Source: Streptomyces lateritius (GTDB taxonomy: Bacteria; Actinomycetota; Actinomycetes; Streptomycetales; Streptomycetaceae). Taken from it: 64,000 bases of DNA. The notes below the pieces were generated by a model. It had not been told where the DNA came from and did no database searches. It worked only from the letters and a program-made list of their open reading frames with translations. The stretch is taken from contig NZ_BMTO01000002.1 in NCBI RefSeq assembly GCF_014649715.1, positions 230,628-294,627 on the forward strand, in the 5' to 3' direction. The position numbers were made by a program, and so were the translations under genes. Each line of letters opens with the position of its first letter. Position 1 is the stretch's first letter. This document shows positions 21,956-31,031 of the stretch, piece after piece.

Positions 21956-22807
21956 ATGGATGTTGGGATTCTCGGACCGCTCGCTGTCCGTCTGAACGGC
22001 CAGTCGATCGTGCCCAGTGCGGGAAAGCCGCGCCAACTGCTCGCGCTGCTGGCCATCCGGGCGGAACGAGTGGTGACGGTGCCGACGCTGATGGAGGAGA
22101 TCTGGGGTGACGCGATTCCCAAGAGCGCGGCGACCACACTGCAGACGTACATCCTCCATCTGCGCCGGAAGGTGACCGCGGCGCTGCGCGCCGGGCAGCC
22201 GGGCGCCGCCGCTGATCGCGCCGGAACCGGGGCCGGGGCCGGGGACGCCAAGTCCGTGCTCAGCACGTGCTTCGGCGGCTACCGCCTCGCCCTTCGCCCG
22301 GAGGACAGTGATCTGCGCGAGTTCCAGTCCCTCGCGGCCCGTGGCTCGGTAGCGCTCGAGGCCGGTGACGCGCGCGCCGCGTCCGCGATGCTGGAGCGGG
22401 CGCTCGGACTATGGCGCGGCACGGCGCTGGTGGACGTGCCGGTCGGACGCGTCCTGGGGGTGGAGGTCCTCGGCATGGAGGAGCAGCGCACCCGCGTACT
22501 GGAGCAGCGCATAGAGGCGGACCTGCTGCTCGGGCGGCACGCCTCGCTCCTGGCCGAGCTGCGGATGCTGGTCGCCCGGCACCCGATGAACGAGAACCTC
22601 GCCGCCCAGCTGATGACCGCGCTGTACCGGTCGGGCGGGGTCTGGCGGGCGCTGGAGGTCTTCCAGGAACTGCGCAGGACGCTGATCGAGGAGCTGGGGG
22701 TGGAGCCCTCGCACCGGCTGCAGCTGCTGCACCGGGCGGTGCTCTCCGGTGAGCTCGAGCTGGATCCCCGGCACGCCGGGCTCGAACTCATGCGGACCGG
22801 CGGCTGA
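21956..22807 (+). CDS. SARP-family pathway activator
   Basis: A 283-aa Streptomyces antibiotic regulatory protein like ActII-ORF4 and DnrI. An OmpR-type winged helix covers about residues 1-95 (MDVGILGPLAVRLNGQSI...; LLALLAIRAERVVTVPTLMEEIWGD), an Ala/Gly-rich insertion lies near 78-98, and the bacterial transcription-activation domain spans about 105-265 (LREFQSLAARGS; LVDVPVGRVLGVE; ELRRTLIEELGVEPSHRL). GGGGGA precedes ATG 21956. It probably switches on the polyketide operons; candidate operators are listed separately. It corresponds by position to granaticin ORF9. Confidence 0.92.
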   Translation: MDVGILGPLAVRLNGQSIVPSAGKPRQLLALLAIRAERVVTVPTLMEEIWGDAIPKSAATTLQTYILHLRRKVTAALRAGQPGAAADRAGTGAGAGDAKSVLSTCFGGYRLALRPEDSDLREFQSLAARGSVALEAGDARAASAMLERALGLWRGTALVDVPVGRVLGVEVLGMEEQRTRVLEQRIEADLLLGRHASLLAELRMLVARHPMNENLAAQLMTALYRSGGVWRALEVFQELRRTLIEELGVEPSHRLQLLHRAVLSGELELDPRHAGLELMRTGG

Positions 22808-22911
22808 CGCCGGGCAATGGCTGAGGTGGGCGGGCTGCGGTGGGCGGGCTGCGGTGCGCGGGTCGTGCCCAGGTGGCGCCGGCCGGGGGCCTCGGCCGGC
22901 CGGCGGCGGGG

Positions 22912-23520
22912 TCAGACCAGCCAGCCGGACTCGTGCGCGATGCGCACCGCGTCGACCCGGTTGCGGGCGTTCAGCTTGGTGACGACCGAGGTCAGGTAGT
23001 TCCGGACGGTTCCGGTGGACAGGTGCAGCCGGGCGGCGATCTCCGGTGCCTCGTCGCCCTCGGCCGTGAGACGGAGCACTTCCATCTCCCGCTCGGTGAG
23101 CGGGCTCTCGGCGCTGTCCCAGGCGGCGAGGGCCAGCTGCGGGTCGATGGCACGGTGGCCGGCCGCGATCCGCCGTACCGCCTCGGCGAGGTCCTGGGGC
23201 GAGGCGTCCTTCGGCAGGAAGCCCGCCACCTTGGCGTCCAGGGCCCGGCGCAGGACGCCGGGGCGGCTCAGACTCGTCAGGATGAGGGTGCGACAGCTGG
23301 GGAGCTCCTCGGCGAGGAGCGCGGCCGCCTTGATGCCGTCGATGCCGGGAAGGCCGATGTCGATGATCGCCACGTCGGGCCGGACCTTCAGCGCTTCGGG
23401 AAGGATCTTGTCGCCGCGCTCGACCTGCGCGACCACTTCCAGGTCGTCCTCCAGGCCCAGCAGCGCCACGAGCGCCCCCCGGACCATTTCCATGTCCTCA
23501 GCCAGCAATATGCGTATCAC
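22912..23520 (-). CDS. LuxR-type (NarL family) response regulator
   Basis: A 202-aa response regulator. The receiver domain (1-120) shows acidic residues in LLAEDMEM, a phospho-acceptor Asp in VAIIDIGLPGIDG near residue 53, and Lys in FLPKDASP near 103. A LuxR helix-turn-helix lies at about 138-195 (LTEREMEVLRLTAEGDEAPEIAARLHLSTGTVRNYL). GTG at 23520 has GGGGGGA about 10 nt upstream. It is paired with the histidine kinase gene 98 bases upstream on the same strand. DesR-like in build; its signal is unknown. Confidence 0.9.
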   Translation of the reverse strand: MIRILLAEDMEMVRGALVALLGLEDDLEVVAQVERGDKILPEALKVRPDVAIIDIGLPGIDGIKAAALLAEELPSCRTLILTSLSRPGVLRRALDAKVAGFLPKDASPQDLAEAVRRIAAGHRAIDPQLALAAWDSAESPLTEREMEVLRLTAEGDEAPEIAARLHLSTGTVRNYLTSVVTKLNARNRVDAVRIAHESGWLV

Positions 23521-23618
23521 TGTGGTGAATCCCCCCGCATCTTGACCGTGCTCACAGTACACTTTTTCGGTTTCTGCGCGCTTTCTCCGATTGTTGGGCA
23601 CAGTTTGCACAGGGGTGG

Positions 23619-24839
23619 TCATCGGGTGGTGCAGACGTGCGGGTGCACCGGGGCCCGGGCGGTCATCCGGAACCAGCCGTTGTCGCTCAGCTCGGTGGTG
23701 AGGCTGCCGCCGACGCGGGTCAGTCGGTAGGTGAGGTTGCCGAGGCCGGTGCCGCCCGGGTCGTCCGCCCTCCGCGCGTCGCGGTCCACGCCCTCGTAGC
23801 CGCCGTCCTCCGGGTCCACGCCGTCGTTGCCGAGGCTGAGCGTGACCACGCCGTCCTTCTCCCAGCACCGGATGGTGCAGTGGTGGACGCGGCTGTGCCG
23901 GAGGGCATTGGTGACGCCCTCGCGGAGCACGGTGGCGAGCACCGTGTCGATCTGGGAGGGCAGCGGGCCTATGTCGATGGCCGCCTCCACCTCTATGCCC
24001 GCCGCCTCCAGCATCGAGCGGGTGGCGGCGGCCTCCTCGCGCAGAGACATGTCGCGGTAGCCGGTGGCGACCTTGCGCACGTCGGCCAGCGACTGGCGGG
24101 AGAGGGCGAGGATCGAGTCGGTCTCGTCCCTGGCCCGCTCCGGCATGTCCGGCACGAGGCGGCGTACCAGCTCGGTCTTGAGGGTGATCGCGGACAGGTT
24201 GTAGCCGAGCAGGTCGTGCAGGTCGCGGGAGAAGCGGAGCCGCTCGCCGGCGACCGCGAGCCGGGCCAGGTCGGCGCGGTGCGCGTGCAGCCGGGTCACG
24301 AGACCGGTCAGGCTGCTCAGTCCGAACACCACGAGCCCGGTGACGAGCGTGGCCTCCAAGGTGTAGACGCTGTCGAGCAGGGTGTGGCCGGCCGCGGCCG
24401 AGTACGCGAAGAGCGACGCCCCGATCGCGCCGTAGAGCGGCCAGGCCGCCCGGCCGGGCAGCAGCAGGAGTACGGAACCGGCCAAGAAGCCACCCATCGC
24501 TCCCCACGCCATGTGAAACAGCGCCAGCGGTACGAAACAGAAGACGGCCTGCAACGTCAGGGTGGTCACGCGGCGCCAGTAAGGGCTCTGGCGGGCCTGC
24601 GGGCGGGAGTGGGCGACCTGGAGTCCGAACACCACGAGCAGTGCGGTGAATCCGACACAGGTTTCGGCGGGTGACAGTCCGGCGCCCAGGATGTTCACCA
24701 CCGTGACCAGGGAATAGCCGGCCATCGCGGCCAGCAGGACGGTGCGGGCCAGCCTCGGGGCGGGCAGGTCGGAGTCCTCGTGAGAGAGGTACGAGGCACT
24801 GCTGTCCAGCTCGTCGAACTGCTGTTCACGTGAGTTCAT
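23619..24839 (-). CDS. Sensor histidine kinase (HisKA_3 type)
   Basis: A 406-aa membrane kinase. After a short cytoplasmic start, about five or six membrane segments occupy residues 30-165. The dimerisation helix has the phospho-His in RFSRDLHDLLGYNLSAITLKTE near 198-219. The ATPase has REGVTNALRHS near 303-313 and GTGLGNLTYRL near 362-372. This DesK-like layout senses through the membrane part. The ATG at 24839 is used; an ATG at 24875 would add 12 residues and could be leaderless, since TTGATA lies just upstream of it. Works with the regulator at 22912-23520. Confidence 0.9.
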   Translation of the reverse strand: MNSREQQFDELDSSASYLSHEDSDLPAPRLARTVLLAAMAGYSLVTVVNILGAGLSPAETCVGFTALLVVFGLQVAHSRPQARQSPYWRRVTTLTLQAVFCFVPLALFHMAWGAMGGFLAGSVLLLLPGRAAWPLYGAIGASLFAYSAAAGHTLLDSVYTLEATLVTGLVVFGLSSLTGLVTRLHAHRADLARLAVAGERLRFSRDLHDLLGYNLSAITLKTELVRRLVPDMPERARDETDSILALSRQSLADVRKVATGYRDMSLREEAAATRSMLEAAGIEVEAAIDIGPLPSQIDTVLATVLREGVTNALRHSRVHHCTIRCWEKDGVVTLSLGNDGVDPEDGGYEGVDRDARRADDPGGTGLGNLTYRLTRVGGSLTTELSDNGWFRMTARAPVHPHVCTTR

Positions 24840-25192
24840 CAGGCGCGACGACTTCTCTGTGGAGGGGGAAAACATACCGGAAGGTATCAATACCGGGCCG
24901 GGGCGGTGTGACGCCCTGTCGGCTTCCGGACGGCTTCGGTGGATGCCCGGGAGATCCCGGTCGGGTTCGGGTGGGATCCGGTCGCCCTCCGGCGGCTCCG
25001 CCGTGCTGTGACCTCGTCCAACAGCCTCCGGCGCGGGTCGGATTCGCCCTGCGGCCGGACAGAGTCTGCGGCGGCGGTCGGCCGTGGGTGGCCGGGAGAA
25101 GGGGATCGGGAGGAGGGAGGTTCCCTCGGGCGGGCGGGGTGCGGGTGCGGTGCGGGTGCGGGGGCCGGTCCGGTGGGTGGCGGACCGGGTGG
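24840..25192. other. Non-coding gap between kinase and YcaO genes
   Basis: About 350 bases with no convincing gene on either strand. The right part is a run of G-rich, near-repetitive sequence (GTGCGG/GGTGCG words at 25140-25165). The left edge carries an inverted repeat GATACCTTCCGGTATG (minus strand) at the possible kinase promoter. No clear terminator for the YcaO gene was found. Confidence 0.5.
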
Positions 25193-27535
25193 TCAGACGA
25201 ACAACGGCAGCGGGTTGAGGCGTGCGTACGGAGTGGGCTCGGCGAGCCGGCCGAGCGCGACCGGCACGTCGAAGAGGCGGCCCGGCGCGAAACGTGGCCA
25301 GAACTGGCGCATGCCGGGGACCACGACCTTCACGACCGGAAGCCCGATGTCCGGTCGCGTCTGGTCCAGGACGAGGACCTCCAGACCCCGCTCGTCGGCG
25401 AGCGCGGCGAGCGCCGCCACGTCCTCGGAGAGGTCGGCGCGCGCTGTGTACGTCCAACTGCCGGGCCGGCTCGGGGCGCGCTGTGGATCGGGCAGCAGGT
25501 GGGGCTGACCGGCGACGGTGGCGGTGCGCCACCAGGAGAGGGCGTGCGGGTCGTCCACGGTGTAACCGGATCCGTCCGGGCGGGCGTCGACGACCGCCGG
25601 CAGCAACTGGCCCATCTCCGTGAGCGCGCGGCGCACCGCGATGCGCGGATCGAGGTGGGCGCCGAAGCCGAACAGCACGTCCTCCGGCGGTCCGTCGGTG
25701 CGCCGGGACAGGGCGGCCACCACCGGGATGCCGAAGTCGGAGGTCAGGTCCAGGGCCCAGATCTCGCGGCCCAGGGAGCGGTAGCCCGCGCGCAGCGGCT
25801 CGATCCAGGCGTCGCCCGAGGCGGCGAAGGCGTCCAGGTCGCAGGCGGGCGCCCGGGTGCGGTTGTACCACCACAGGGCGACGGCGTCGCGTTCGACCAG
25901 CTCCAGAAAGCCCTGGACGAAGGCGTCCTCGGGGCTGGAACCGGCGGCGTTTCCGTTGGAGTCGGCGCGCAGTGGGGCGGCGGGGTCGGCGTCGAAGTAG
26001 AGGAGCGAGGTGGGCAGCAGCCTCTGGACGCCTCCGGTCAGGGACCACACCGGCGTCCAGTCGACCGGGGCGTCCTCGTCGAAGGGGCGGCCGACGTACT
26101 GGAATGGGGAACCGGAGGCGTTCCAGGCGTCCCGGTCGCGCAGCTGGCGGGGGTCGTAGAGCCGCACGGTGTCCGGGTGGACGGCGGCGGGGCCGAGCGC
26201 CCGGAAGCTGTCGCGGACCACGGGCTCGTCGCCGTGCCGGGAGCCGCTGTAGCGCTCGACGGCCTCGCACAGGGCACTGACCCTGGCCTCCTCGGAGGTG
26301 AGGCCCTTGCCGCCGCTGAGCGCCCGCAGCCCGGCACTGTGTCCGGCCAGGGTCGGGGCGCGCATCGCCAGGTTGTGCCCGGAGAGAAAGCTGTGGGTGA
26401 AGGCGGGGCTGCGGGGGTCGCGGCGCACCTCGCGTACGACGCCGGTGACCGGGCCCACCAGGTGGCCGTAGCGCTCCAGCATCTCGCGCGGCGACAGGGC
26501 GCGGTGGCCGTTGCCGCCGTCCGCCGCCTTGGGCCGGGGGGCGGGGACGAAGGGGGCGCGGACCCGTGCGCGGACGAGACCGGCGTCGCCGCAGGAGGGG
26601 CACTGGGGGCGGCGGGCCACCGGATGCCGGGCCGAGTCGAGCGTGAGGGCGTCGACGGTGTGGACCGCGTCGCGGGTCGGACCGGGCACGCCGGCCAGCC
26701 ACTTGGCGGTCTCCAGGACGGCGGTGTGCAGGCCGGCCGCGCGGCTCGCGGCGAGCGAGGCGTCGGGCCGCGCGACCGGGCCCGTACAGCCCAGAGCGCG
26801 GTGCAGGGGGGCCTCAGAGCCGCGCTGGAGGCGCAGGCGTTCGGCGAGACAGTGCCAGCAGGGGCCGTCGTCGGGACGCAGGACCGGGCCGGTCCAGGCC
26901 TCGGGTCCGCCGGGGCGAGCCAGGATCCAGGGGCGGCCGGCGGCGCGCTGGAGCGCGTCGACGTCGGCGAGGCGCGGGTCCAGATAGTCGGTGCAGAGCA
27001 CCAGGGTGACCTCGGCGTCCGACGCCTGGGCGCCGGGCGGCGCGACGTCGAGCCCCGAGGCGGCGCAGGCGGCCCGCGCCTCCTCCTCCGACACCGGGCC
27101 GTCGAGGACGAGCAGTCGTACGGCCGTACGTGCGGGCGGGGTGGTGCCGGCGAGATCCCAGAAGGCCTCGGCCGAGCGGTCGTGGGCGGCCGGTGGCCCG
27201 GCCCCCGTGCCGGGGGTCGCGGCGGGGTCCGGGTGGGCGCGGAGGAGACCGGCGGACCAGAGTTCGGCGAGGGCGCGGCGCAGCTCCTCGGGGGAGGGGG
27301 CGGCGGGCGTCGCCGCCGCGCGCGCGGCGGCCTCACGCAGCACCTCGTCGGGGGTGCGGGTGCCGTCGAGCAGGGGGGCCAGCGCCTCGGCCGGGGCGCC
27401 GCGCACCGCGCGAACCCCCCGGCCGGAGACCAGATACACCGCCTCGCCCGTCACGACGAGGCTCCGCAGATGGCTGCGCCAGCCGATCCGTGGTCCGCCC
27501 CCGGCCCCGGCCACTGGTCCCCCCTGTTCGCGCAC
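25193..27535 (-). CDS. TOMM cyclodehydratase: E1-like/YcaO fusion protein
   Basis: A 780-aa fusion of a leader-binding E1/ThiF-like partner (about 1-330) and a YcaO domain (about 370-780), the enzyme type that turns Cys, Ser or Thr of ribosomal peptides into azolines with ATP. Seen: four zinc-type cysteines C226, C229 (CWHC) and C312, C315 (CPSC); the YcaO ATP motif SALCEAVER near 420-428; FLELVERD near 546-553; and a Pro-rich end NPLPLFV that loosely resembles the PxPxP tail of azoline-forming YcaOs. It starts 7 bases after a 57-aa peptide gene on the same strand. No dehydrogenase, TfuA or protease gene is nearby. Its role in a polyketide cluster is unknown. Confidence 0.88.
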   Translation of the reverse strand: MREQGGPVAGAGGGPRIGWRSHLRSLVVTGEAVYLVSGRGVRAVRGAPAEALAPLLDGTRTPDEVLREAAARAAATPAAPSPEELRRALAELWSAGLLRAHPDPAATPGTGAGPPAAHDRSAEAFWDLAGTTPPARTAVRLLVLDGPVSEEEARAACAASGLDVAPPGAQASDAEVTLVLCTDYLDPRLADVDALQRAAGRPWILARPGGPEAWTGPVLRPDDGPCWHCLAERLRLQRGSEAPLHRALGCTGPVARPDASLAASRAAGLHTAVLETAKWLAGVPGPTRDAVHTVDALTLDSARHPVARRPQCPSCGDAGLVRARVRAPFVPAPRPKAADGGNGHRALSPREMLERYGHLVGPVTGVVREVRRDPRSPAFTHSFLSGHNLAMRAPTLAGHSAGLRALSGGKGLTSEEARVSALCEAVERYSGSRHGDEPVVRDSFRALGPAAVHPDTVRLYDPRQLRDRDAWNASGSPFQYVGRPFDEDAPVDWTPVWSLTGGVQRLLPTSLLYFDADPAAPLRADSNGNAAGSSPEDAFVQGFLELVERDAVALWWYNRTRAPACDLDAFAASGDAWIEPLRAGYRSLGREIWALDLTSDFGIPVVAALSRRTDGPPEDVLFGFGAHLDPRIAVRRALTEMGQLLPAVVDARPDGSGYTVDDPHALSWWRTATVAGQPHLLPDPQRAPSRPGSWTYTARADLSEDVAALAALADERGLEVLVLDQTRPDIGLPVVKVVVPGMRQFWPRFAPGRLFDVPVALGRLAEPTPYARLNPLPLFV

Positions 27536-27542
27536 CGTCGTG

Positions 27543-27716
27543 TCAGGCCGCGACGGTCTCGGCCGGCTCCGGGGCGAGGACGCAGAGGGTGAACAGCGCC
27601 GCCGCGTCGTCCGGGACCGTGTCCAGGTCCTCGATCGTCAGCGTGGCCGGGACCCGCGCGGTGTCCGGGGCGAGGACGGCGGCCCAGGAGGGGTTCTCGG
27701 CGAGGACGTGGTTCAT
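27543..27716 (-). CDS. 57-aa peptide, candidate precursor for the YcaO fusion
   Basis: A small gene with a strong ribosome site (GGAAGGA, 6 nt before ATG 27716), 7 bases ahead of the YcaO gene. The peptide has an acidic middle (TIEDLDTVPDD, residues 27-37), as in RiPP leaders, and a C-terminal part LFTLCVLAPEPAETVAA with a single Cys at 45, Thr at 43 and 54, and no Ser in that part. The size, spacing and acidic leader suggest a precursor, but the core is poor in Cys/Ser/Thr. It could instead be a small partner protein. I recognise no homologue. Confidence 0.7.
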   Translation of the reverse strand: MNHVLAENPSWAAVLAPDTARVPATLTIEDLDTVPDDAAALFTLCVLAPEPAETVAA

Positions 27717-27850
27717 GGGGGTTCCTTCCAGGAGCGTTCCAAGAGATACGGGTACGGCTGAAGGTGCCGTGACGCAGCGCCTTGGCTGGATTGTGTGAAC
27801 ACCCGATGATCGCCGACCAGTGTTCTCCTCACGAATTCGACGTGACGGAT

Positions 27851-28999
27851 TCACCCCCGGGCCCGGGCGCGCACCATTTCGGTGATCGCCACCGTCACGT
27901 CGTGGGGCGCGGGCAGACCCGCGATCTCCCGGCTCAACTCGTCGGTCCTGGCCTTGTACGCCGGGTCCTCCAGCAACTCCCGGCAGGCCTTGGCCACGTT
28001 CTCGGGAGAGTCGTCCTGCCCGGCGGTCAGCATGATGGCGGCGCCGTACTCCGCGAGCCGGGCGGACATCCCCACCTGCTTCGGCATGGCGGGGATCACC
28101 AGCTGCGGGACGCCGCACACGATCGCGTGCAGCATCGTGTTGCCGCCGGCCCGGTGCACCAGCAGGTCACAGGTGCGCAGGACGACGTCGAGCGGCAGCC
28201 AGCCGGCGCGCACGTTGTCCGGCAGATCGCCGAGGGCGTCGGCGATCTCCTGCGGTGCCGCGATGAGGAGTTCCACGTCGAGTCCGGCGACCTTCTCCAC
28301 CAGGGCGGACAGGGCGTCGGCCTCATAGTCGGCGGTGACCCGGCTGCCCGCCGAGACCAGCACGCGCGGCCGGTCGCCCTTGGCGTACATCCAGGGCTCC
28401 AGGGCCCGTTGCGTGTTGAAGGGGACGTACCGCATGAACTGTGCGGGCCCCGCGTCCGGGCGGCGGGCGCCGGGCGGGCAGATCTCCACGTACATGTCCG
28501 GTTCGGGTATCGCGGACAGGCCCATCTCCTCGAGCTCCGGCGCCAGTTCGGCGGCGGCGGAGAGATCGATGATGGACGGCTCGCCCATGTTGAGCGCGTG
28601 GCGCACCCAGGGCAGGCCGAAGCGGTGGGCCACCAGGGGCGCGGCGTACGAGAGCGCTCCGGCGACCAGGACGTCCGGCTGCCAGCGCTCGACCAGCGGA
28701 ACGAGTCCCTCCATGCTGCCGAGGGCGAGGCGGGCCATGCCGCGGCCGTTGAACAGGTTCCGCTCGTGAGGGTCCTTGGGGATCTCCAGCGGATTGCCGT
28801 GCCGGTCGCGCTGCATGAAGTCGAACATGGTGCGCGAGGTGATCGGGGCGCCGGGCAGTCCGGTCGCGGCGACCAGCGGCATCACGTTCTCCGTGGCTCC
28901 GACGATCACCTCGTGGCCGGCGTTGCGCGCCGCCAACGCCAGCGGGGTGATGGGGAAGACCGCCCCCGCGCTTCCTCCGGACACAAAAAGGAATCTCAT
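27851..28999 (-). CDS. NDP-sugar glycosyltransferase (macrolide/aromatic type, GT1)
   Basis: A 382-aa GT-B fold glycosyltransferase: MRFLFVSGGSAGAVFPITPLALAARNAGHEV at the N-terminus and the donor-site region HRAGGNTMLHAIVCGVPQLVIPAMPKQ near 296-322, typical of enzymes that add deoxysugars to polyketides. It probably attaches the deoxyhexose to the quinone aglycone, and by position is granaticin ORF14. The ATG at 28999 has no ribosome site; a -10-like TAGCGT (29013-29008) sits 8 bases before it, so the transcript may be leaderless. A phased SARP-like repeat lies just upstream. Confidence 0.9.
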   Translation of the reverse strand: MRFLFVSGGSAGAVFPITPLALAARNAGHEVIVGATENVMPLVAATGLPGAPITSRTMFDFMQRDRHGNPLEIPKDPHERNLFNGRGMARLALGSMEGLVPLVERWQPDVLVAGALSYAAPLVAHRFGLPWVRHALNMGEPSIIDLSAAAELAPELEEMGLSAIPEPDMYVEICPPGARRPDAGPAQFMRYVPFNTQRALEPWMYAKGDRPRVLVSAGSRVTADYEADALSALVEKVAGLDVELLIAAPQEIADALGDLPDNVRAGWLPLDVVLRTCDLLVHRAGGNTMLHAIVCGVPQLVIPAMPKQVGMSARLAEYGAAIMLTAGQDDSPENVAKACRELLEDPAYKARTDELSREIAGLPAPHDVTVAITEMVRARARG

Positions 29000-29024
29000 G
29001 GCCGCGGACGCTAGGGAGCGGGGG

Positions 29025-29053
29025 TCGAGCGTCCCTGGAGCCCTGCTGGAAGC
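29025..29053. promoter_or_regulatory. SARP-like phased heptamers at the glycosyltransferase promoter
   Basis: TCGAGCG (29025), TGGAGCC (29036) and TGGAAGC (29047) follow each other at exactly 11 bp. The set begins 11 bp upstream of the TAGCGT -10 word for the glycosyltransferase. The same words recur at 47390-47418. Confidence 0.6.
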
Positions 29054-29255
29054 CGAGGGATCGCGGACGGTACGAGCGGGGCCCAGATGCTTTCCGCGCG
29101 GCAGGGCAGGGGCAGGGGTGCGGGTACGGGTGGGCCGCGAAGGGCCGTCCTGCTTGCGGACGAGGACCCGAGGGCCGCAGGGCTGTCCCGTGGTGCGGAT
29201 GAAGGGCCCGAGGGCGTCTTGAGTCGGGCGCGAGCGCGGGCTCGCAGAATCCCGC

Positions 29256-29286
29256 TTGACCTCCAGCGCACTAGAGGTTTCATCCT
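29256..29286 (+). promoter_or_regulatory. SoxR-type promoter for the MFS exporter
   Basis: -35 TTGACC (29256-29261) and -10 CATCCT (29281-29286) are 19 bp apart, the long spacer of MerR-family promoters. Between them lies the dyad CCTCCAGCGCACTAGAGG (29260-29277), a SoxR-box form of CCTC...GAGG. It is nearly identical to the site at 34262-34292 and lies 69 bp before the MFS start. Confidence 0.8.
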
Positions 29287-29354
29287 GGTCCGGACGCAGC
29301 GGCCCGACCCCGACTCCCGACGTCCCTTCCGATTCCGAAGGAAGAAAACTCCCG

Positions 29355-31031
29355 ATGACAGACACAGCGAAGCCGGGCTCCGCCACGCCCGATTCCGGTG
29401 CCGACGCGGTGGACAAGCGCAGAATCCGGCTGATCATGACGGGGCTGCTGCTCGGCCTGTTCATGGCCGCCCTCGACCAGACGATCATCTCGGCGGCGCT
29501 GCGTACCATCGCCGACGACCTCAACGGCCTCTCCGAGCAGGCCTGGGCGAACACCTCGTACATGATCACCTCGGTGATCACGACGGCGCTGTACGGAAAG
29601 CTCTCCGACATCTACGGACGCCGCCCGGTCTACTGCACGGCCGTCGGCGTCTTCGTCCTCGGCTCCGTACTGTGCGGCCTCGCCCAGTCCATGACCACGC
29701 TCGCGGTCTTCCGCGGCGTCCAGGGCATCGGCGCGGGCGGCCTGATGAGCCTGGCCTTCGCGATCCTCACCGACCTGGTGCCGCTCGCCGAACGCAGCCG
29801 CTACCAGGCATGGTTCGGCGCGGTCTTCGGTGTCTCGGCGGTCGTCGGCCCCGTCGCGGGCGGCTTCTTCGCCGGACTCGACAGCTTCCTCGGCGCGTCC
29901 GGCTGGCGCTGGGCCTTCTTCATCAACGTGCCGATCGGTGTGGCGGCGGCGCTGATCATCGCCGCGCTGGTCCGCGTCCAGCCGGGACGCGCACAGCACA
30001 AGTTCGACATCGCGGGGCTGCTCGCCCTGATCGCCTGCCTGCTGCCGCTGCTCTTCGCGGTCGAGCAGGGCCCCGCGTGGGGCTGGACGGACCCCGGGAC
30101 GCTCGTCCTGTTCGGCCTCGGAGCGGTCGGTCTGGTGCTCTTCCTGCTGGCGCAGAAGCGGGCCGCCGACGCCGCGCTGCTGCCGACCCCGATGTTCCGC
30201 AACCCGCTCTTCTCCGTCTACAACGGCGTGAACGTCCTGGTCGGAGCGGCGGTCTTCGGCGCCCTGTCCGTCCTGCCGCTCTACCTCCAGATGGTCAAGG
30301 GCCTCTCGCCCACCCAGGCGGGGCTGATGATGCTGCCGCAGACGCTGGGCATCGTCGTCGCCGGCCGGATCGCCGGTCCGTACGTCACCAGGACGGGCCG
30401 CTACAAGGCGGTGCTGCTCAGCGGCCTGGTGCTGATGGTCGTCGCGACCTTCTGGTTCGGCGTGCTCACCGCGGACACCTCGCTGTGGCAGACCGGTGTC
30501 GCCGCCGGGGTGATGGGCTTCGGCATCGGCCTGTGCTGGCAGGTCATGCTGATCGCGATCCAGACGGGTGTCGCGCCGCAGTACATGGGGGCGGGCATGG
30601 GTTCGTTCACCTTCTTCCGTCAGATCGGCGGTACGGCCGGCATCGCCGTCTTCCTGTCGATGTTCTTCGGCGCGGTCGGCGAGAAGGTGGCCGCCGCCTA
30701 CCGGGGCGCGGCCTCCGACCCGGCGTACACGGCGGCCGTCAACGACCCGGCCGTGACCGGACAGGCCGCGAACAAGGTGCTGCTGGGCGCCCGGGACGGC
30801 GCGGTGCCGCTGGACAACAGCTCCTTCCTCGATCACGCCGACCCGCGGCTGGCGAAGCCCTTCCTGGAGGGCCTGGCCGAGGCGATGCAGACGGTCTTCG
30901 CGGTCAGCGGGGTCATGCTGCTGATCGCCCTGGTGCTGGCGGCCGTGCCGAAGGAGAAGCGCCGCGAGCCGGCCGCCGGTGCGCCGGGCGGCGCCAAGGA
31001 GACGGGGAAGCAGCCCGCGGCCAAGAAGTGA
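29355..31031 (+). CDS. MFS drug exporter, DHA2 (14-segment) family
   Basis: A 558-aa transporter with about 14 membrane segments. It shows the DHA2 motifs FMAALDQTIISAALRTI near residues 36-52, GKLSDIYGRRPVY near 82-94, and the antiporter motif C region VVGPVAGGFF near 159-168. Likely proton-driven export of the quinone antibiotic, giving self-protection. ATG 29355 has GAAGGA upstream; the longer frame runs through the promoter. It is transcribed alone from a SoxR-type promoter and ends before a strong hairpin. By position it is granaticin ORF15. Confidence 0.92.
   Translation: MTDTAKPGSATPDSGADAVDKRRIRLIMTGLLLGLFMAALDQTIISAALRTIADDLNGLSEQAWANTSYMITSVITTALYGKLSDIYGRRPVYCTAVGVFVLGSVLCGLAQSMTTLAVFRGVQGIGAGGLMSLAFAILTDLVPLAERSRYQAWFGAVFGVSAVVGPVAGGFFAGLDSFLGASGWRWAFFINVPIGVAAALIIAALVRVQPGRAQHKFDIAGLLALIACLLPLLFAVEQGPAWGWTDPGTLVLFGLGAVGLVLFLLAQKRAADAALLPTPMFRNPLFSVYNGVNVLVGAAVFGALSVLPLYLQMVKGLSPTQAGLMMLPQTLGIVVAGRIAGPYVTRTGRYKAVLLSGLVLMVVATFWFGVLTADTSLWQTGVAAGVMGFGIGLCWQVMLIAIQTGVAPQYMGAGMGSFTFFRQIGGTAGIAVFLSMFFGAVGEKVAAAYRGAASDPAYTAAVNDPAVTGQAANKVLLGARDGAVPLDNSSFLDHADPRLAKPFLEGLAEAMQTVFAVSGVMLLIALVLAAVPKEKRREPAAGAPGGAKETGKQPAAKK

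Noticed and set aside
24821..24838. CACGTG word at the histidine kinase start as a further parS
   Set aside because: It reads TGTTCACGTGAGTT and fails at several flanking positions of GTTTCACGTGAAAC.
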